A stretch of DNA of 64,000 nucleotides from Kitasatospora sp. GAS204B (GCF_029892155.1 NZ_JARZAG010000005.1:248001-312000); one strand, 5' to 3'; shown: positions 36,680 to 46,161, counted from the first letter of the stretch. Notes: generated by a model from the sequence alone, not told the origin. Numbers and translations are program-made.

Positions 36680-37630
36680 TCAGACCGGCGGCCAGGGGAT
36701 CGAGGGCCACTCCTGGGACGGCACCGGGTGCCGTGCGCTGTGCAGCAGCCCGCCGACCCGCTCCCGAGTCGCCGTCACCTCAGCCTCCGTCAGATGCGGC
36801 CGCAGCCGCTCCCCCAGCGGCCCCGCCAGCTCGCCGCGCAGCCGCTCCAGCATCTCGACCGCCTCCCCGGTCAGCGGCTGCCGGGCCCAACCCCAGAGCA
36901 GGGTGCGCAGCTTGCCGGGGACCGCGAAGGTGACACCGTGGTCGATCCCGTAGATCCGTCCGTCGGCGGCCGGCAGCAGGTGACCGCCCTTGCGGTCGGC
37001 GTTGTTGAGCACCGCGTCGACCACCGCGAGCCGGCGCAGCCGCTGGTCGTCCAGGTGCACCAGCAGCGCGGTGCGGCCCTCCCCCACCTCGGCCTCGATG
37101 ATCGGCAGCCAACCCGCCTCGGGTCCGCTCGGGTCCTGCAGGGCCAGCAGCGGGGCGGCCTTCGGGTCCGGCTCGACCCAGATCTGCACCATGCCGGTGC
37201 CGAACGGACCCTCGCGCAGCACCGTGGGCGGGATCAGTGCCCAGCCGGTGGCGGCGGCCACCTCGTAGGCGGCCACCTCGCGCCCGGCCAACGTGCCGTC
37301 GGGGAAGTCCCAGAGCGGGCGTTCGCCGCGCACCGGCTTGTAGACGCAGAGTGCCGAGACGCCGTCCAGGGTGACCGAGCAGTAGAGCGCGGCGTTGGAG
37401 GCGTCGGTGAGCCGCCCGTGCAAGGTGAGCGTGCCGGCGCGCAGCAGCTCCAGCGCGGCGGGGACGTCGGCGGCCAGCGCCGCGCCGGCGACCGGGTCGG
37501 CCTCCGGTATGTCCTGCTCCTCCGGGTCCTGCTCGTCCGGCTCCGGCGGGTCCGGCGTGGGCTGCGGGTCCCGGTCGGTCTGCGGTTCGCGGTCGGCGTT
37601 CAGCGCTTGTAACCGTTCTGACGCGGGCAC
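36680..37630 (-). CDS. SCO1664-family protein, kinase-like
   Basis: 316 aa. N-terminal acidic Pro-rich tail (1-45), then a domain with distant resemblance to PI3/4-kinase/HipA-type folds: ALCVYKPVRGERPLWDFPDG (possible nucleotide Lys), DAVLNNADRKGGHLL (catalytic-loop-like) and IYGIDHGVTF (metal-binding-like). Substrate unknown. GTG 37630 has GGAGGG in place and overlaps the end of the DUF3090 gene by 31 bp, so coupled. This gene set (with DUF3090 and the phosphomutase) recurs beside mshC in actinobacteria. Confidence 0.85.
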   Translation of the reverse strand: MPASERLQALNADREPQTDRDPQPTPDPPEPDEQDPEEQDIPEADPVAGAALAADVPAALELLRAGTLTLHGRLTDASNAALYCSVTLDGVSALCVYKPVRGERPLWDFPDGTLAGREVAAYEVAAATGWALIPPTVLREGPFGTGMVQIWVEPDPKAAPLLALQDPSGPEAGWLPIIEAEVGEGRTALLVHLDDQRLRRLAVVDAVLNNADRKGGHLLPAADGRIYGIDHGVTFAVPGKLRTLLWGWARQPLTGEAVEMLERLRGELAGPLGERLRPHLTEAEVTATRERVGGLLHSARHPVPSQEWPSIPWPPV

Positions 37631-38175
37631 AGATGGCCCTCCGGGTCCAGCGGGAGGTTGCAGAACGGGCAGGGCTTGCGACCGGCCGCGACCAGGTCGA
37701 GCGCGCGCTTGGCGAACACCCGGGCCATCGCGCCGGTCAGCCGCACCCGCAGCATGTCCGGGCCGTTCTCGTCGTCCTCGAAGGCCAACTCGGCGGCGGC
37801 GTCCTCGTCGTCCTCGGCGTCCTCGATCACCGCCTGGGCCTCGACCACCAGGTAGCCGTCGGTGTTGTCCCAGGCCAGCGCCATGGTGCCGACCCGGAAC
37901 TCCTGCTCCAGCGGCAGGTCGAGCGGGGCGGTGTCGACCAGTTCGGCCGGTGCCATGGCCGGGATCGGCGCCTGGCCGCCGCTGCGTCGCAGCGCCTCGT
38001 CCAGCACCTCCTCGACCCGCTCGGCGAGCGCGGCCACCTGCGTCTTCTCCAACAGCACGCTGGTGATCCGGCCGCGCGCGCTGGCCTGCAGGAAGAACGC
38101 CCGCGAGCCGGGCTGGCCGACGGTGCCGGCCACGAACCGCTCGGGCTGGTCGTAGAAGAAGACCTGTCGGGGCAC
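37600..38175 (-). CDS. DUF3090 family protein with C-terminal zinc knuckle
   Basis: 191 aa from GTG 38175 (GGAG eight bases before). Starts MPRQVFFYDQPERFVAGTVG, the family signature. C-terminal CPFCNLPLDPEGHLCPRQNG is a zinc-binding motif. Function unknown; gene neighbourhood conserved with the SCO1664-like protein and histidine phosphatase. Confidence 0.88.
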   Translation of the reverse strand: MPRQVFFYDQPERFVAGTVGQPGSRAFFLQASARGRITSVLLEKTQVAALAERVEEVLDEALRRSGGQAPIPAMAPAELVDTAPLDLPLEQEFRVGTMALAWDNTDGYLVVEAQAVIEDAEDDEDAAAELAFEDDENGPDMLRVRLTGAMARVFAKRALDLVAAGRKPCPFCNLPLDPEGHLCPRQNGYKR

Positions 38176-38334
38176 TCTCTCGCTCCGGGGTGTGAAACGG
38201 ATCGGGTTTTCGGTGGCGCGCCTTTTCACCCTACGGCTTCGGCACGGCAGTCAGTCGGCGCCGCAGGCAGTCCGCGCGCGGCCGTTCGCCGGTGCTCGGT
38301 CGGTGGCGCGCAGTCGGTCCTACGTTGCCGGTGG

Positions 38335-39039
38335 TCAGTCCGTGCCGGTGGAGCCGCCGACCACCGCGTCGCCGCTGCCGGCGGCACCCGCACGGTCGGC
38401 GGTCTTCGGGCGCAGGCCGCTCAGCTCGCCGGTGTCGCCCATCCGCAGCAGGAACGGGCGCAGCGGGGTGTAGCGGATCGCGGTGACCGTGCAGGGGTCC
38501 ACGTTGATCCGCTGGAAGTGGTCCAGGTGCAGGCCGAGCGCGTCGGCCACGATCGCCTTGATCACGTCCCCGTGGGTGCAGGCGATCCACACCGCGTCGG
38601 GTCCGTGCTCGGCGGCGATCTTCTCGTCCCACTCGCGGACCGCCGCCACCGTGCGGTGACTCAGCGCGCGCAGGCTCTCGCCGCCGGGGAACGCGGCCGC
38701 CGAGGCGTGGTCCTGGACGGTGCGCCAGAGCGGCTCGTTGGCCAGCTCCATCAGCGGACGGCCGGTCCACTCGCCGTAGTGGCACTCGCCGAGCCGCTCG
38801 TCCAGGGTCGGCTCGCCGAGCTCGGGACGGGCGGCCAGCAGCGGGGCCAGGGTCTGCCGGCAGCGCTCCAACGGGCTGCTCAGCGCGACCGCCAGCGGCA
38901 CCCCCGCCAGCCGGCCGACCAGCGCCTCGGCCTGCGTCCGGCCGGTCTCGTCGAGGTCCACGCCGGGCGTCCAACCGGCGAGGATCCCGGCGGAGTTCGC
39001 AGTCGACCGGCCATGGCGTACCAACAGCAGTGTGGGCAT
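38335..39039 (-). CDS. Histidine phosphatase, MSMEG_4193-type phosphomutase
   Basis: 234 aa. Phosphoglycerate-mutase-like: catalytic RHGRS at 8-12, SSPLERCRQTL, ECHYGEWTGRPL, CTHGDVIKAI (second His). Mycobacterial counterpart Rv2135c. Substrate not established. Confidence 0.9.
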   Translation of the reverse strand: MPTLLLVRHGRSTANSAGILAGWTPGVDLDETGRTQAEALVGRLAGVPLAVALSSPLERCRQTLAPLLAARPELGEPTLDERLGECHYGEWTGRPLMELANEPLWRTVQDHASAAAFPGGESLRALSHRTVAAVREWDEKIAAEHGPDAVWIACTHGDVIKAIVADALGLHLDHFQRINVDPCTVTAIRYTPLRPFLLRMGDTGELSGLRPKTADRAGAAGSGDAVVGGSTGTD

Positions 39040-39131
39040 GCCCCAAGCCTACGGGGTCCGCTATTGCCGCCGGCCCGGGGCTGGGTCCAGGGGCCTCTCG
39101 GCCCTCCGGGAGGCGCTCAGTCCGGATGCGC

Positions 39132-40178
39132 TCAGGCCAGGCCGGCCAGCTCCAGCGCCTCGACCCCGGTGCGCAGCGCCGTCACCCGCTCCTCCAGGGT
39201 CCAGCCGGCCGGTGAGAGGGTCAGGGTGGTGACCCCGGCCGCCGCGTAGGCCTGCATCCGGTCGGCGATCCGCTCCTTGGTGCCGAGCAGCGAGGTCGAG
39301 TCGATGAAGCCCTGCGGCACCGCGGCCGCCGCGCCCTGCTTGTCACCGGCCAGGTAGCGCTGCTGGATCTCCTCGGCCTCCTGCTCGTAACCCAGCCGCT
39401 GCGCCTGCTGCTTGTAGAAGTTCTGCTCCTTGCTGCCCATGCCGCCGATGTACAGCGACGCGTAGGTCCGCTGGGTGTCGGCGGCCGCCGCCAGGTCGGT
39501 GCCGACCGAGATCGGCACGGTGGGGCAGAGGTCGAACCCGTCCAGGGTCAGCCCGGCCTTGGCCCGCCCGGCCCGCAGCCGGTCGACCGAGGCCGCCGCC
39601 TGCTCGGGCGCGAAGAAGAGGCCGAGCCAGCCGTCGGCGATCTCGCCGGCCAGTTCCACGTTCTTGGGCCCGATCGCCGCCAGGTAGAGCGGGATCCGCT
39701 CGCGCACCGGATGCACCGTCAGCTTCAGCGCCTTGCCCGGCCCGCCCGGCAGCGGCAGGGTCCAGTTGGCGCCCTCGTGGGTCAGCCGCTCACGCGACAT
39801 CGCCTTGCGGATGATCTCCACGTACTCCCGGGTTCGGGCCAGCGGCTTGTCGAACTTGACGCCGTACCAGCCTTCGGAGACCTGCGGACCCGACACCCCG
39901 AGGCCGAGCCGGAACCGGCCGCCGGAGAGGGTGTCCAGGGTGGCGGCGGTCATCGCCGTCATCGCCGGGGTACGGGCCGGGATCTGGAAGATCGCCGAGC
40001 CGACGTCGATCCGCTCCGTCTTCGCCGCGACGTAGGAGAGCACCGTGGCGGCGTCCGAGCCGTACGCCTCCGCCGCCCAGCAGACCGAGTAACCGAGCCG
40101 GTCCGCCTCCTGGGCGACCGCGATGTTGTCGGCGTCCAGGCCGAGTCCCCAGTAGCCGAGGTTGATGCCGAGTCGCAT
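39132..40178 (-). CDS. LLM-class F420-dependent oxidoreductase
   Basis: 348 aa. TIM-barrel luciferase-like monooxygenase family: MRLGINLGYWG, TLDTLSGGRFRLGLGVSGPQVSEGWYG, GEIADGWLG. F420 rather than FMN use is typical for this actinobacterial clade. ATG 40178 preceded by AAAGGCG. Substrate unknown. Confidence 0.9.
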   Translation of the reverse strand: MRLGINLGYWGLGLDADNIAVAQEADRLGYSVCWAAEAYGSDAATVLSYVAAKTERIDVGSAIFQIPARTPAMTAMTAATLDTLSGGRFRLGLGVSGPQVSEGWYGVKFDKPLARTREYVEIIRKAMSRERLTHEGANWTLPLPGGPGKALKLTVHPVRERIPLYLAAIGPKNVELAGEIADGWLGLFFAPEQAAASVDRLRAGRAKAGLTLDGFDLCPTVPISVGTDLAAAADTQRTYASLYIGGMGSKEQNFYKQQAQRLGYEQEAEEIQQRYLAGDKQGAAAAVPQGFIDSTSLLGTKERIADRMQAYAAAGVTTLTLSPAGWTLEERVTALRTGVEALELAGLA

Positions 40179-40332
40179 AGCGTGCCACGCCTTTCGGGAG
40201 GGGAATGCCGTGGCCGAGCGTAGTCCCGGGGCGGCGGGCGATGCTACCGGCTGGTAGTGGTGGCGCGGGTCACATCACCGGCTCTGCTCGCGGGGTCCTG
40301 CGGGTCTGCGCGGCCGACCAGCGCCTGCGCAC

Positions 40333-40338
40333 TACGCT
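40333..40338 (+). promoter_or_regulatory. -10 for leaderless aldo/keto reductase
   Basis: TACGCT seven bases before the ATG with no Shine-Dalgarno in between, suggesting a leaderless transcript. Confidence 0.45.
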
Positions 40339-40345
40339 CGATGCC

Positions 40346-41344
40346 ATGGAGCAGCGTCAACTCGGCCGCACCGGTCTGCGGGTCTCGCGGTTGGGCCTGG
40401 GCACCATGACCTGGGGCCGGGACACCGACGAGCAGGAGGCCGCCGAGCAGCTCAAGGAGTTCACGGCGGCCGGCGGCACGCTGGTCGACACCTCCGACAG
40501 CTACGCGGACGGCGGCGCCGAGTACCTGCTCTCCCGGCTGATGGACAGTCTGGTCCCGCGCTCCGAGCTGGTGATCGCCACCAAGGCCGGCTGCGTCCCC
40601 GACGCCGACCGTCGTTTCGACGCCTCCCGTCACTTCGACACCTCCCGCGGGTACCTGCTGGCCGCACTGGACGCCTCGCTGCGCCGGCTCGGCACCGACC
40701 ACGTCGACCTGTGGCAGGTGCACGCGTTCGACCCCGACACCCCCACCGAGGAGACCCTGCACGCGCTGGACCTGGCCGTCGGCTCCGGCCGGGCCCGCTA
40801 CGTCGGCGTCTCCAACTTCAGCGGCTGGCAACTGGCCAAGGCCGCCACCTGGCAGCGCTGCGCGGCCGGCCGGGTGCCGCTGGCCGGGACGCAGATGGAG
40901 TACTCGCTGGTGCAGCGCGGCATCGAGCGCGAGGTGCTGCCGGCCGCGCTGGACGCCGGGGTCGGCCTGCTGGCCTCCTCGCCGCTGGGGCGCGGGGTGC
41001 TCACCGGCAAGTACCGGCACGGCGTGCCGCCGGACTCCCGCGGCGCTTCGCCCTACCTGGCCGGGTTCGTCCAGCCGTACCTCGGTGAGCGCTCGCGCCG
41101 GATCGTGGACGCGGTGGCGACCGCCGCCGACGGCCTGGCCAGCAGCCCGCTGGCGGTGGCGCTCTCCTGGGTGCGGGACCGGCCCGGGGTGGCCGCCGCG
41201 ATCGTCGGCGCCCGCACGGCGACCCAGCTGCAGGCGGCGCTGTCGGTGGAGGCGCTTACGCTTCCGGATGAGATCCGCGGTGCGCTCGACGACATCTCGG
41301 CGCCGGTGCGTCGCTACCCTGATCAGGACTGGAACGAACTGTGA
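40346..41344 (+). CDS. Aldo/keto reductase
   Basis: 332 aa. NADPH-dependent (alpha/beta)8 barrel: LGLGTMTWG, DTSDSYADG (Asp, Tyr), TKAG (Lys), HVDLWQVHAFDP (His), NFSGWQ, SPLGRGVLTGK, VGARTATQLQ. Substrate unknown. Its TGA overlaps the GTG of the following gene (GTGA). Confidence 0.92.
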   Translation: MEQRQLGRTGLRVSRLGLGTMTWGRDTDEQEAAEQLKEFTAAGGTLVDTSDSYADGGAEYLLSRLMDSLVPRSELVIATKAGCVPDADRRFDASRHFDTSRGYLLAALDASLRRLGTDHVDLWQVHAFDPDTPTEETLHALDLAVGSGRARYVGVSNFSGWQLAKAATWQRCAAGRVPLAGTQMEYSLVQRGIEREVLPAALDAGVGLLASSPLGRGVLTGKYRHGVPPDSRGASPYLAGFVQPYLGERSRRIVDAVATAADGLASSPLAVALSWVRDRPGVAAAIVGARTATQLQAALSVEALTLPDEIRGALDDISAPVRRYPDQDWNEL

Positions 41345-43539
41345 GTCAGACGCACGACCCGGACTCGGGTCCGCAGGAGGCCGCACTGCCCGAGCCGCGC
41401 GCGGAGGCGGGCGGCGGGGCCGGCAGCGAGCCGGACACCGGGGCCGGCAGCGCCCCCGGCGCCGCGGCGCCGGCCGGAGCACCGGCGGCGGCCGGTGACG
41501 CCGGGCGAGCCGCCGAGGTGGCCGCGCTGGCCGAGGCGATCCGGACCATCGGCGGCGGGACCGCCCGGGCGGACGGGGCAGCCGGCGCCGCCGCGCGGGC
41601 GACGAGCGGCGAAGACGCTCCGGCCACCGCCGCGTCCGCTGCTGCTTCCGCCGCCGCTGCCACGGCCGCGCTGGACGAGGCGCGGGCCGCCGCGCTGAAC
41701 GCCGTGAGCGAGGTGCTGACGGCCGGCGGCGCGCCCGCCGCCGCTGTCGCCGGGCTCGCGGCAGCCGCCGTGGCCGCCTTCGGCGAGGCCGCGGCCACCG
41801 CCCTGCGAGAGGACCCGTGGGGCCTGCTCGCACTGCCCGGGGTGCGCCCCGAGCAGGCGGACGGCTTCGCCCGCGCGCTGCTCGGCGCCGAGGCCGGCCC
41901 CGGCGACCTGCGGCGCGGACAGGCGCTGGCCGTCTGGCTGTTGGAGCAGGCCGCGCTGCGCGGTCATTCCGCGCTGGAGGCGGGCGAGCTGCGCGAGGGC
42001 CTGGCCAAGCTCGGCTTGCCCGAGCCCGAACAGGCGCTGCAGGAGGCCGTGCTGGACGGGCGGGTGATGCCGTTCCAGGAGGAGGAGACCGGCCCCGGCG
42101 CCCAACCGGCCGAGGAGGACGAGGAGTCGCCGGTCCGGATGCTGCTCGCGCTGGAGCGGCTCGCGCTCGCCGAGGACAGCGCGGCGGACGGGCTGGTGCG
42201 GATCATGTCCACCTTCGAGGTGCCGGGCGATGAGGCGTCAGCCGACGAGGCTGCTGCCGATGAGGTGGCGCCTGACGAAGTTGATGAGGCGTCAGCAGGC
42301 CGGCAGCCCGTCGCGCCCGCGGCCGCGGTCTGGGAGGCCGCTGCGGCCGCGGCACCGTCCGCCTCGGCGAGCGCGCTGATCCGGGCCGTCGCCGCGCACC
42401 CGCTGGTGCTGCACACCGGCGACGCCGCCGCGCGGATCGAGCTCGCCGCGCTGCTCTCCACCGCCGACGAGCTGGGCCTGCGGGCCTGGGCGGCCTCCTG
42501 GAGCGAGCACGGGCGGGACGCGTTGGCGGCGCTGCTCCCCGACGGGCGCGGCAGGTCGCTCACGCTGGCCGAACTGCTGCAGAACGGGCCGGGCGGCCCG
42601 GGCGCGCCGGGTGCGCCGACCGGACCGGGCCGGGCCGAGGACGGCTCGCTCGCCGTTGATCTGCTGATCGTGCAGGACGCCCCCCTGCTCGACCTGGAGC
42701 TGGCCGCCACCCTGGTGGAGGCGCTCGCCGACGGCACCCGGCTGGTGCTCAGCGGCGATCCTGGCCAGCTCTGGTCGGCCGGGCCCGGCCGGCTCTTCGC
42801 CGACCTGCTCGCCGCCAAGCCCGCTCCCGTGGTCGCCTCCCGCACCCCCGACCTCAGCCCGATCGGCGAGCTGGTCTCCGGGATCGGCATCGGCGAGCTG
42901 CAGAGCGTCGAGGCGCCGGAGAAGGAGGTGATGATCCTCACCGCGCGCGAGGCCGGCGAAGCCGTCCACCGGGCCGTCCAGTTGCTCACCGACTCGATTC
43001 CGCGTGCGCTCGGCATCCCTGCCGAGCAGACCGTGCTGCTGACCCCGGGGCACGGCGGCCCGGCCGGCACCCGCGCGCTGAACGCGGCGGCCAAGGCCCG
43101 GCTGAACCCCGGCCCCGGGCGGTTCGCCGGCTTCGATCCCGGCGACCGGGTGGTCTACTCCCCGCTGCCCGGGGTCAACCGCCCCGGCACCGTGCTCGGC
43201 GGCGACCCGGCCGGTCTGCGGCTCGCACTGGCCGGCGCGACCGACGAATTGCTGCTGCCGCCGGCCCAGGTCGACCGGCTGCGCCACGGCTGGGCGCTGA
43301 CGGCGCATCAGGCCGTCGGACGGCGCTGGCCGGGCGTGGTGGTGGTGCTGCCCGAGGACGCGGCCGCCACGCTGACCCGCCAGTGGGTCTACACGGCGTT
43401 CAGCCGCGCCGAGCGTCACCTGTCCGTGGTGCACGCCGCGGGTCCCGCGCTGGCGCAGGCCGTCGCGGAACGTCCTGCCGCCGCACGGACCACCCGGCTG
43501 CGGGCGATCCTCGCGGAGCAAACCGAGCAGGCGTACTGA
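41341..43539 (+). CDS. RecD-like helicase homologue with degenerate ATPase motifs
   Basis: 732 aa. Ala-rich N-terminus (1-155), helix-hairpin-helix region (LPGVRPEQADGFA), winged-helix region (RGHSALEAGEL), then a superfamily 1 RecD2-like core from about 340. Motif III LVLSGDPGQL and motif VI VYTAFSRAERHL are good, but the Walker A position reads LHTGDAAARIE (no GKT) and Walker B reads LLIVQDAP instead of DE. It is therefore probably not an ATP-driven helicase; a structural or DNA-binding role is inferred. GTG start overlaps the reductase stop. Confidence 0.8.
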   Translation: MSQTHDPDSGPQEAALPEPRAEAGGGAGSEPDTGAGSAPGAAAPAGAPAAAGDAGRAAEVAALAEAIRTIGGGTARADGAAGAAARATSGEDAPATAASAAASAAAATAALDEARAAALNAVSEVLTAGGAPAAAVAGLAAAAVAAFGEAAATALREDPWGLLALPGVRPEQADGFARALLGAEAGPGDLRRGQALAVWLLEQAALRGHSALEAGELREGLAKLGLPEPEQALQEAVLDGRVMPFQEEETGPGAQPAEEDEESPVRMLLALERLALAEDSAADGLVRIMSTFEVPGDEASADEAAADEVAPDEVDEASAGRQPVAPAAAVWEAAAAAAPSASASALIRAVAAHPLVLHTGDAAARIELAALLSTADELGLRAWAASWSEHGRDALAALLPDGRGRSLTLAELLQNGPGGPGAPGAPTGPGRAEDGSLAVDLLIVQDAPLLDLELAATLVEALADGTRLVLSGDPGQLWSAGPGRLFADLLAAKPAPVVASRTPDLSPIGELVSGIGIGELQSVEAPEKEVMILTAREAGEAVHRAVQLLTDSIPRALGIPAEQTVLLTPGHGGPAGTRALNAAAKARLNPGPGRFAGFDPGDRVVYSPLPGVNRPGTVLGGDPAGLRLALAGATDELLLPPAQVDRLRHGWALTAHQAVGRRWPGVVVVLPEDAAATLTRQWVYTAFSRAERHLSVVHAAGPALAQAVAERPAAARTTRLRAILAEQTEQAY

Positions 43540-43573
43540 CGCACGCACGGGGCGCGCAGCGGGCGCGTACGAC

Positions 43574-43613
43574 CGTGGGGTGCGCCGGGTCGATCGACCC
43601 CGCGCACCCCACG
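43574..43613. terminator. Bidirectional hairpin terminator
   Basis: CGTGGGGTGCGC pairs with GCGCACCCCACG; the interior (GGGTCGATCGACCC) is also self-complementary. Between convergent genes. Confidence 0.75.
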
Positions 43614-43651
43614 ACGGTTTGACCGGTCACCTGGTCACCCGGTCACCCCGG

Positions 43652-44257
43652 TCAGTCGTCCAGCTCGTCCTCGTCGTAGACCTCGCTGACGTCGAACCGG
43701 CAGAGCAGCAGGTGCGGATCCGGGCTGTCGAACGGCTCGGCGAGCCACTCCCCCGGCTCGCCCGGCTCCGTCGCCGTGACCCAGATCGTCGAGTCGCCCT
43801 CCTCCAGACCGAACTCCTCGGCGCGGGCCGCAATCTCGTCCGGCTCGTACTCGCCGAAGACCACGCCGACCGCGGCGGTCACCCCGTCGGCACCCTCCGG
43901 GACCGCGGGCAGCGAACCGTCCAGTCGCTCGGCCTGGCCGCGCAGCCGGCACGGGTCGGCGATCCGGTAGTCACGGCGGATCAGCACGCTGATCGCCTCC
44001 GGCTCCTCCGGTCCGCGATAGCTGCCCGGGCCACCGTCGCCGGGGACCTCGAACGGGGTCACCTCGTCGTAGACCTCGTACAGCAGCTGGTCGTAGTGGA
44101 CGGCCGCCGCGGCCAACCCCTCGTACGCGGCGAAGACCGCAGGATCGTCGGCTTCGGTGGTGCTGGACACCGCTTCCAGATGGCGGTCGATAGCGGCCTT
44201 GACCGCCTCGGCGGCTTCGCGTACCTCGGTGCGGGTGAGCTGCGCGGCATCAGACAT
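43652..44257 (-). CDS. Conserved hypothetical acidic protein
   Basis: 201 aa from ATG 44257 (MSDAAQLTRTEVREA). Strongly acidic C-terminus (EVYDEDELDD). Soluble, no signal or membrane segment, no motif I recognise. G/C third-position pattern supports coding. The Shine-Dalgarno is weak. Confidence 0.75.
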   Translation of the reverse strand: MSDAAQLTRTEVREAAEAVKAAIDRHLEAVSSTTEADDPAVFAAYEGLAAAAVHYDQLLYEVYDEVTPFEVPGDGGPGSYRGPEEPEAISVLIRRDYRIADPCRLRGQAERLDGSLPAVPEGADGVTAAVGVVFGEYEPDEIAARAEEFGLEEGDSTIWVTATEPGEPGEWLAEPFDSPDPHLLLCRFDVSEVYDEDELDD

Positions 44258-44655
44258 GAGGCAGACGCTATCCGTACCGGGGCCCGGGGCGCACAGGGGT
44301 TCCGCTCTCAGTTTCCGAAAGCCCGGCAACTTGACCCGTGATGTCCGAATGCGTGCGCTTCTGTGCCCGCCACCGTGCGCCCTTCCCGGAGCCTGCGGCC
44401 GGCGCATCCATGGCCTGCGAGCCGGGTAGGACTCCCCTCGAAGGAGGGCCGAGCACTCCGTCCGAGGACGGTCGGCGTGCTGGTGGGCGAGCCGTTCAGG
44501 GAATCGGCTCAGGGAATTGATCGACCATCAGGCGGCTTCTCCGAAGAGCATGGCGCTCGACCGACGAGAGGCCGGTCCGGCGGCTCGGCCGGACCGGTGT
44601 CATCGTCGGGGGCAAGTCGTAGGCTTGCCCGCAGACATCGCTGAGGAGGCGACCA
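44258..44655. other. Intergenic region, 400 bp
   Basis: Divergent gap. GGGCAAG-N7-CTTGCCC (44612-44632) lies just upstream of the DUF5703 gene. Short ORFs here lack support. Confidence 0.4.
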
Positions 44656-44865
44656 TTGACCCCACCGAAGCTGGTCCGACAGCCCGAGTACGAGTACCAG
44701 TCGCTGCGCATGCCGCGCGGCACCACGCGCAACGCGGCACGGCAGTTGCTCACCGAGCACGCCGAGTACGGGCACTGGGAGCTGGACAGGCTGCGGCTCT
44801 TCCCGGACGGCAGTCGCACGGTGCTGCTGCGCCGCCGGATCATCCGGCAGGTCCGCAGCTGGTGA
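44656..44865 (+). CDS. DUF5703 small protein
   Basis: 69 aa. TTG start (44656) with GAGGAGG seven bases upstream. Basic protein: YEYQSLRMPRGTTRNAARQLL, GHWELDRLRLFPDGSRTVLLRRRI. Function unknown; widespread in streptomycetes. Confidence 0.85.
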   Translation: MTPPKLVRQPEYEYQSLRMPRGTTRNAARQLLTEHAEYGHWELDRLRLFPDGSRTVLLRRRIIRQVRSW

Positions 44866-44960
44866 TGCCGGGCGGCGGGCGGCAGCGAGCGGTGGCACGG
44901 CTGTAGCGGCGGCGTGCCGCACGGACCGCTGGGGCAGCCAGGGCAGCTGGGGCAGCTGTA

Positions 44961-45012
44961 GGGGCGTCGCCCGCGTGCAGCCGTCACGACGGCTGCGCGG
45001 GCGACGCCCCTG
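44961..45012. terminator. Long bidirectional hairpin terminator
   Basis: AGGGGCGTCGCCCGC(GT)GCAGCCGTC pairs with GACGGCTGCGCGGGCGACGCCCCT, about 24 bp with a 2-base bulge, between the DUF5703 gene and chpC. Confidence 0.75.
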
Positions 45013-45060
45013 GGTCGGTGACGTCCTTCGCTCTGTGACGCCCCTCGATCAGCGGTCCGG

Positions 45061-46005
45061 TCAGGCCGCCGCGCGCGAGCGGCGGTAGAGCACCCCACCC
45101 GCGATCAGCAGCGCGAGCCCGGCCGGGGCGAGCACGTCGATCCCGCCGGCGCCCGTGTAGGCGAGCCGGCCGACCGTGGCCGGGTGGCTCGCGGTCAGCG
45201 CCGGGGCGGCCGCCGGCGCGGCGACGGGCACCGCGGCCGGCACGCCCCCGGTGCGGGTGGTGCCGCCCGGCATCGACTGGGTGGGCGGCGTCTGGACCGG
45301 CGGCGCCTGCGGACCGGGCGCCGGGGTGACGACCGGCGCGACCTCGTGGTTGGCGCAGTCATTGCCCATCACCGGGTTGAGCAGGCCGATCACGTTGCCC
45401 GAGTTGCCGCAGAGGTTCAGCGGGACGTCCGTGGGGAGCTGCGCCGTGTTGCCGGAGCCCACACCGGGCGAGTGCGCGGCGACCCCGGACGCCGAGCTGC
45501 CGGCGGTGCCGGTGGGGCCGTTACCGGTGGGACCGTTGCCGTTGCCGGCGGTGCTGCCGTTGTCGCCGCCGGTGGGCGGGTTGACCACCGGGCCACCGGG
45601 GCTGCCCGGCAGCGGGGGCACACCTGGCATCGACGGGGTGCCCGGCCACGAACCCTGCTGGGGCGTGCCCGGACCGGTCTGCGCCCCCGAGCCGCCCTGG
45701 TCACCGGCGCCCGGCTGGCCACCCTTCTGGCCACCGTGCCCGCTGTGCTGATCACCATGCGGCGCGCTGTTCCCGCACTGGTTCCCGTACGCCGGGTTCA
45801 GCAGCCCGACCACGTCGACCGTGTTGCCGCACACGTTGATCGGCGCGTCCACCGGCACCTGCACCGCGTTGCCCGAGCCGACCCCCGGGGAGCCTGCCGC
45901 GACCCCGTCCGCGTTCGCACTCGCGTACGCATAACCCGCGGTGGAGGCCAGCACGCTGCCGGTGGCCACCGCCGTGAGGATCCCTTTTCTGGCAACCTGT
46001 CGCAT
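45061..46005 (-). CDS. chpC: Long chaplin ChpC, sortase-anchored
   Basis: 314 aa from ATG 46005 (AGGGG six bases before). Signal peptide (about 1-32), two chaplin domains (about 33-80 and 185-232) each with the VCGN/LCGN...GN.C cysteine pair, a Pro/Gly/Thr-rich spacer, and a C-terminal LAYTG sortase motif, hydrophobic stretch and RRSRAAA tail. Long chaplins are covalently anchored to the wall and help form the amyloid hydrophobic sheath of aerial hyphae. The chpC-chpH pairing matches S. coelicolor. Confidence 0.93.
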   Translation of the reverse strand: MRQVARKGILTAVATGSVLASTAGYAYASANADGVAAGSPGVGSGNAVQVPVDAPINVCGNTVDVVGLLNPAYGNQCGNSAPHGDQHSGHGGQKGGQPGAGDQGGSGAQTGPGTPQQGSWPGTPSMPGVPPLPGSPGGPVVNPPTGGDNGSTAGNGNGPTGNGPTGTAGSSASGVAAHSPGVGSGNTAQLPTDVPLNLCGNSGNVIGLLNPVMGNDCANHEVAPVVTPAPGPQAPPVQTPPTQSMPGGTTRTGGVPAAVPVAAPAAAPALTASHPATVGRLAYTGAGGIDVLAPAGLALLIAGGVLYRRSRAAA

Positions 46006-46133
46006 AGGTACCCCTGACATGTGATGGTCGGAATTTCCGACGAAATCTTTTCCCGCCCACTAAGTAACGAGCCAACCCCCAAAAGGTTGGCCCAACCGGG
46101 CGCACCTCACTCGATCAGGTGGATTACGCCACG

Positions 46134-46161
46134 AAAAAGGGCGCCCCCACCGGGACGCCCC
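46134..46161 (-). terminator. Intrinsic terminator after chpH
   Basis: GC hairpin (46139-46161) followed on the minus strand by TTTTT (46138-46134), between chpH and chpC. Confidence 0.65.

Noticed and set aside
44338..44520. 60-codon ORF between hypothetical genes
   Set aside because: No Shine-Dalgarno, no codon bias and no recognisable sequence.
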